Part shown: piece by piece, positions 59,060 through 64,000 of the stretch
Layout: every line of letters begins with the position of its first letter
How positions within the stretch are numbered: position 1 is the first letter of the stretch
Translations under genes and position numbers: made by a program
Assembly: GCA_009823395.1 (NCBI GenBank)
Contig: CM020505.1
Location: forward strand, 23,417,629 to 23,481,628
DNA length: 64,000 nucleotides
Origin: Thamnaconus septentrionalis
Taxonomy: Eukaryota; Chordata; Actinopteri; Tetraodontiformes; Monacanthidae
Reading direction: 5' to 3'
The notes under the pieces: model-generated
Told to the model about the DNA's origin: nothing
Databases searched by the model: none
Seen by the model: the letters and a program-made list of their open reading frames with translations, nothing else

Positions 59060-60998
59060 CCTTTGAGCAGAGGTTCCTGCGTTGGCGTTTGGCGAGATGG
59101 TCACGATATCGACAGGACGCCGAGATGTCTGCTTGCGTGGCGAGGCGAAAGGAAAGAGACGGCAGTCATAATGAAGAAAAACCAAAGAACAGCCTGAACA
59201 AAAAGCACAAGGACCGCACAGACGCGCCTGTGGCTGTAAAACCTGTTACAATGGACAATTGTAAATGTGAAGCCAGTGCACGACATTGACTACTGGCAGG
59301 AGAACAGCTGCTCAAAAATGTTTAAATGCTGAGCAACCATGTAGTTATTATAAAATGGAAATGGTTGGATTATTAATTTGATCACCTTTTACTCTAAAGA
59401 TTTTAAAAAAAAAAAAATAAATTCTAGTCTATTTTGCTTCAACATTTTAACGGCGGCCATTCAAGGAGATTAGTTAAGAAAAGAGGAAAGAGACTGAAAT
59501 CACAAAAGCAGCCACTGGAAGGGACCTGGAATGTGCAGAGGGGAAAGCAGGCACCACTGAAGGCACCACTGAAATGACACCTCTTTCATTGGCGGATGAA
59601 AAAAAAAACAAAAAAACTTTCTAAAAGTATTGCCCCAGATAAGAACCGTGTGAAAAATCGATGGAGAAGCTCAGTTGTCAGTATGACGATGTGCTGACTA
59701 ACTCTCAGAGGAGCGAGGCAGAGTGGGAAGAGGGCTTTAAGGACGCCCACAGCAGATAAGAGACAATTCACATGGGAACAGCGGTAGCCTTTTTTTTTTT
59801 TTCAGTTTTTTTTCCTTCCTAAAGTCGCCAAATCTTTAAAGGAACACAGTTGAGTATTTGCCTTCCCCCTGATTGAGACCGGGATGACAGCTCAGGGCCG
59901 GATGGAGCGCCTTGTCGACAGTGGGAAAAAGGAAACGGGACGAGTGGAATAATCTCCCCCTAAGCCCCGTCTATTTATCACAGAGGTAATGATAAGAATC
60001 AGATTTAGAGGTGAACCCTGAGATGGGTCAGAGCCTCACACAGGCGGTAATGTGATCTGCAGGGGAGCGCTGATAACCTGGGACAATACCAAAGTGGGCG
60101 GGAGGGGCTGGGGGACGCCTGTCAGATAAATAAAACAAACGGCGCGGCGCTGTAAAAAGGAGCCCACGTGGCGTCCGGCGCTCAGAACAAACACGCCGTC
60201 ACTTCCAACAGGAAGAGAAGGATGGCCAGAGTGGGCAGAGGAGCGGAGGGATGGTTGGGATAGAGATAAAGCCAAGAGGAGCGCTGAGAGATGAAACTGG
60301 GGTTAGTGGGACGACGCAAGCCTGACTCTTCATGACGGTGTCGCACTGTTAGAAACCTCATGAAAAGGCAAAATATTGCATGGTTGAAATGATCCATATT
60401 TTTTTTGGTTCAATAATTTAAGCACACAACATTAAAGAGTCAACACAGATTTTAACTCAACGGTTGTATGAAGAGTGAATCACTTGGAAAATTAAAAAGC
60501 CAATAGCGAAACCTGGAAGCTGCACAGGATTTCTCTCTGTCACATTCAGACATCTGATGGGAGAAAACAGCTCCACAACAATGCCGTCCGTCCTTTCTTT
60601 CCTCCTGGACTTCTTCTGTGGTGTTCCAGAACAAGCTTTGAGTAGTGTCTTCCCTCTGTCGCCGCCCTCTTGTTCCTCCAGCCTCTGTACAAACAGTGGA
60701 AGCTGATTGGTTGCTAGGAAGTCTCTGTTGGGAGATCAGCAGGACAGAATCCCAGTGATTCTTCTGAGAGCTGCCCACACGTCCCCGCAGGTCTTCTCAA
60801 CCTGCCGCGCTAACGACGGCCTGCTGGTGGACCTCTTGAGCAGGTTGCCCCCTGGTTCAATATGCTACTGGCTGAGGTCAACCAGCCCATGGCCTCCAGG
60901 AGCGCTGCTTTGACCTCTGGGAATCTGTGAGGTCACGCTTGCTGGAATCCCAGCGCATGTTTCTCTCCTGTCTTTGTCCCCCGGCAGCAGCCAAGTGT

Positions 60999-61053
60999 AT
61001 CTACACTGCATCTACACTGCATCTACACTGCATCTACACTGCATCTACACAGC
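60999..61053. repeat. 11-nt minisatellite (ATCTACACTGC)n
   Basis: Five tandem copies, four identical and the last as ATCTACACAGC. Near-perfect identity suggests recent expansion. Because 11 is not a multiple of three, it reads as rotating LHCIYTAST peptides. Confidence 0.95.
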
Positions 61054-61844
61054 ATCAGCACGACTCTGCACTCCTGAAAGGCAAACAGCCGAGTATCCGC
61101 CGGCATCCAGTGAACAATGGGGGGTTTTGTTCTTTAAAAAAAGGAAAACATGTCAGTGGCAGCGTGCAGGTCGGTCACTCCAAAGACAAACACTCTGCAA
61201 TTTGTGGCCTCGGTTTGTCACTCATAAAAAGTCAATAGGACTCGGACGAGGGCAGACGGTCGCCACCCACACAGTAAATTAATGGCCGGAGCTGCCCGGC
61301 CCAGATGACTGATGACTTGCTCCTGCTCAGGAGCCCTATTGCCAGTGTCACTGCAGGGTCTCTGGTGGGTCTGAGCCACTGGATGGTGTCACCCAGCGGC
61401 ACAGAGTCCCCTCCATGTGAGGAGGAGAGGAGCAGATCAAGGAGGAAGCTGTGCAGGCGGCAGAGAATCAAACCGACCACCTGTCAGCCTCTCAAAGCAC
61501 CACTGTCCATCGCTGAGGGAGATGTGGCACAGGCACTCAACTGAACAATATATTGGATCATTGTCTTTATTCTTAATGAAGCATAACGTCTTTTTCACAT
61601 TGTTCTGGTCCAGTGCAGTAATTTGTCCTCTGTAAAAAGAAAATAAGATGGAAAAAAATTCAAGGGGGTCTATAAGGGAAATTCAGTGTATAATAAACAA
61701 ATACAGTCTGAATCCAAATCATTGTCATCTCAAGCGTTCCCACGTTTGATTGTGTGAAGTTAGGACTTTGCCATACAAAGTGCTTTTTATTCTATTAGTT
61801 CTCACGGTGAATACAGAGATGAAACGTTGGTGTTTTTGATTTGA

Positions 61845-62050
61845 TTTTTTTTTTTTTTTTATTTATTTATTTCGAACATGTAAGAAAGGAAAGAGAATTA
61901 AAAAGGATACAAAACCAAAACACACAAAAGAAAATTAAAATAAAAATAAATAAATAAATATATGAATAAAACAGCAAGGTAAGAATAAGTAAGCAAACAC
62001 CAGTGAACAATACAAGAGAATAATATTGTTCATGGTGCGAGGAGAGAACG
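61845..62050 (-). mobile_element. Family C retrotransposon-like 3' tail, copy 2 (inverted)
   Basis: On the minus strand, 61927-61863 reads TGTGTGTTTTGGTTTTGTATCC ... in short pieces TGTATCCTTTTTAATTC, CTTACATGTTCGAAATAAAT, then AAAT repeats and a 16-nt A tail (T run at 61845-61860 on +). It matches the copy at 30691-30748. AT-rich sequence to about 62050 may be the rest of the element; that edge is uncertain. No coding part remains. Confidence 0.58.
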
Positions 62051-63194
62051 ACCACCAGTCGGTCTCCTCCTGCTCTTAGTTAAATCCAAACATCACTGTG
62101 TGACTGCAGTGACTCACTGCATCACATAGTTATGACCTTATGCTGTTTATGCCTCCCGTGAGGTCACGTCTTACTCATATCATCTAAACACACAGCTGCG
62201 AATCGCAGCCAGGCACGGCAACAATGTATTCATATATGATGTCAGTGAATCAGTGCCAAGGTCAAGCAGTGGGTATAATGCACCATAGAGACAACCAGCA
62301 CTGTGAGCTACAGTAGAAACAGGATGACTTTCTTGGGTGGGACGAGTGAAAGTGAATCAAAGAGACGCTGAGGAAGAATCTGCAGCCTCTGACGGAGGGA
62401 AAGCAGATATCAAACAAAGTTAGTGCCTGTCTTCTCATGTCCCATCGACCTCACATCTCTCTAACCAGCTGCGACGTTGGTAGGAGTCATAAAACCTTCA
62501 GCAGATCAAAGTTCTCAACAACAGTACATGTTGTGTTTGGCCGTTGCCTTAAAAGCGCAATTGCTAGAGGAAATGACACAAAACAAAAACACAACATGAA
62601 TCCTGTATCTTATTCACTCTATCGATCCTGCGTCAGACTCTACAGCCATAGCAGGCTGTGCAACTCAACCACAGGCTGACCTGAGTGCAGTTTTAAAACC
62701 AACCACTGTCTCCCGAGACAGAGGGATGCCAACAAATTGACTTCAAATAAAAACACAAGACTTTTTATCTACTTTGCTGCCAAAATGTTGCACACTGTGC
62801 CTTTAAATCAACTATTAAGTGTTGGACACTTTATGGCCTCCCTCTTTCATATTCACCTGCTCTTAATTTACATATAAATGCTTCTGTTTGCGTTATTTTT
62901 AGTGACTTTGTAAATAAAAAATACCACTTTTCCTCACGTGCCTTTGAAGTGAATTCATGAGATGCAAGTTGAAACTTAACAAAAGCAGAACAAAACACCT
63001 TTCTGAGACGGACGTGCTCGTGTGAGAAATGTCCTCCGTGTTTTCTTTTCAACAAACTTTTAATGGCAAACAGCGAGTGTCTGAATGAGCAAAGTTAACA
63101 ACCTGCTGCTTAGTAACAACAGTCAACAAATTCACACCGACTTCCTTCTCACATTCCTCACGGTTCTTTCACTGTGAGCCTCAAACCAGGTCTG

Positions 63195-63195
<1 letters not shown>

Positions 63196-63239
<44 letters not shown>

Positions 63240-63282
63240 AACACGCACACACACACACACACACACGCACACACACACACAC
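63196..63282. repeat. (CA)n microsatellite, interrupted, 87 bp
   Basis: CA units in four blocks, broken by ACGCACAA and ACGCAC interruptions. Confidence 0.97.
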
Positions 63283-63604
63283 GCCAGAGCGCCTCCTCAG
63301 CCGCCCCAATATGTCACTGTTCCGCTTCTTTGCCAGTAGAAAGAAGTTGTTTCATCCAGTCGGGCCGGAGTTCCCTCCATTGTCAGCGCGCTGCCTTCCC
63401 TTTTGGTCCCCGTCTCAACTTTCTCTTTTCTTCCAACTCCTCTCCGTGCGCTGCTGTCTGCAGCTGTATTTTTAATCAAGTGAGTGATCCATAGAGAAAC
63501 GGGCATTTCTTTCACGGCGTTACATTCTTCCCCCCCTCCTGCCTGCACTCATGGATCACTGGTTAGCTTAGAAAATACAGCCGGCACAAAAGCAGCAGCT
63601 GACA

Positions 63605-63645
63605 TGTGTGTGGTGGTGGTGGTGTGTGTGTGTGTGTGGGGGGGT
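63605..63645. repeat. (TGG)n/(TG)n/G-run tract
   Basis: Short TGG repeat, then TG units, then a seven-G run. Confidence 0.92.
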
Positions 63646-64000
63646 CTTAATGGTAATAATGGCTATTTTTAAGCTCAATCAATCACATTTAGTGGACATC
63701 TCCATTTTTTGCCTGTGAAAAGGTATAAATAATAATAACCATAATAAAAAAGAGAAACAGTGGAGGCTAATGCGGTCGGTGGGAAGAGGCAAAAAAAGAA
63801 AAGAAAAGAAAAAGAAAAAAAAAAGAAAACGCTCAGTAAATATTTTAACTGCTTATTAAGATTTGGAGCGCGCCACAAAAGGAGCATCTGTGCTCCACAG
63901 AGTGCAGTGAAAGGCCCAGACCCAGATGGTTGTTAGAAGTGAACAGTGCAAAGCATGCAGTGCTGTTGCACTTGTGTCTTTTTGGTGATTGTGCAGATTC

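Larger units (their letters stand above)
55363..61844. other. Non-coding stretch, no gene seen
   Basis: Mostly unique sequence with few simple repeats. GCTAGC-rich motifs occur at 55424-55442. A GGCCGGCC palindromic run lies at 56096-56108. A 7-bp hairpin CCCCTTTTGAAAGGGG lies at 58261-58276. tRNA-like fragments are discussed in the findings. Frames are short and have no recognisable domain. Confidence 0.64.
62051..64000. other. Non-coding end of window, no gene seen
   Basis: Unique sequence with a long CA microsatellite (63196), a TGG/GT run (63605) and an A-rich stretch (63791-63829). No exon, tRNA or element ends are recognised. Confidence 0.65.

Overview
This window looks like non-coding nuclear DNA from a ray-finned fish, possibly a percomorph-type teleost. 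The evidence is a very high density of CA/GT, CT/GA and CTT microsatellites, abundant CpG outside a few repeats, short MITE-like elements, and decayed LINE-type 3' tails ending in AATAAA-like sequence or simple repeats. No species can be named from this sequence alone. I recognise no protein-coding gene, rRNA or intact tRNA in 64 kb. Every long open frame I checked is a low-complexity tract read through (CATC, GGCT, GA, CTT, CCG or CA repeats) or an unrecognisable short frame without family motifs. The window is best read as a gene desert or the interior of a very large intron.

Layout. 1-11 kb is mostly unique sequence with AT-rich, homeodomain-motif-rich blocks that resemble vertebrate conserved non-coding elements; a perfect 19-bp hairpin lies at 5894-5938. 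11.4-12.7 kb is a cluster of tetranucleotide arrays (GGAC, CCTG, GGCT) next to a GGA tract and CA runs. 14.9-15.1 kb is a LINE-type tail running into a 143-bp CTT array, followed by a 31-nt palindrome at 15480. 19.5-19.9 kb holds the first of three copies of a ~380-bp inverted-repeat element (family A). 21-27.5 kb is rich in CT, CA and GA microsatellites. 27.7-28.1 kb is a CpG-island-like stretch. 31.3-33.7 kb is a nest of mobile-element copies: family A forward, a truncated family B element directly beside it, and family A reverse. 38.0-38.46 kb is a complex CATC satellite. 45.2-47.4 kb is a second CpG-rich domain with three separate CCG/CGG repeats. 51.4-52.0 kb contains no CpG at all over about 565 bp. 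54.9-55.4 kb is a full-length family B element, and 61.8-62.05 kb is an inverted retrotransposon-like tail (family C).

How it works together. With no genes there is no pathway to describe. The plausible functional content is regulatory: several AT-rich blocks carry dense TAATTA-type motifs of the kind found in enhancers around developmental genes, and the two CpG-rich segments could be promoters of non-coding transcripts or of exons too short to recognise. This is inference; cross-species alignment and RNA or chromatin data would decide it. I see no previously undescribed biological system here. The most unusual observations are the perfect hairpin at 5894, the close inverted pair of family A elements, and the sharply bounded CpG-free block.
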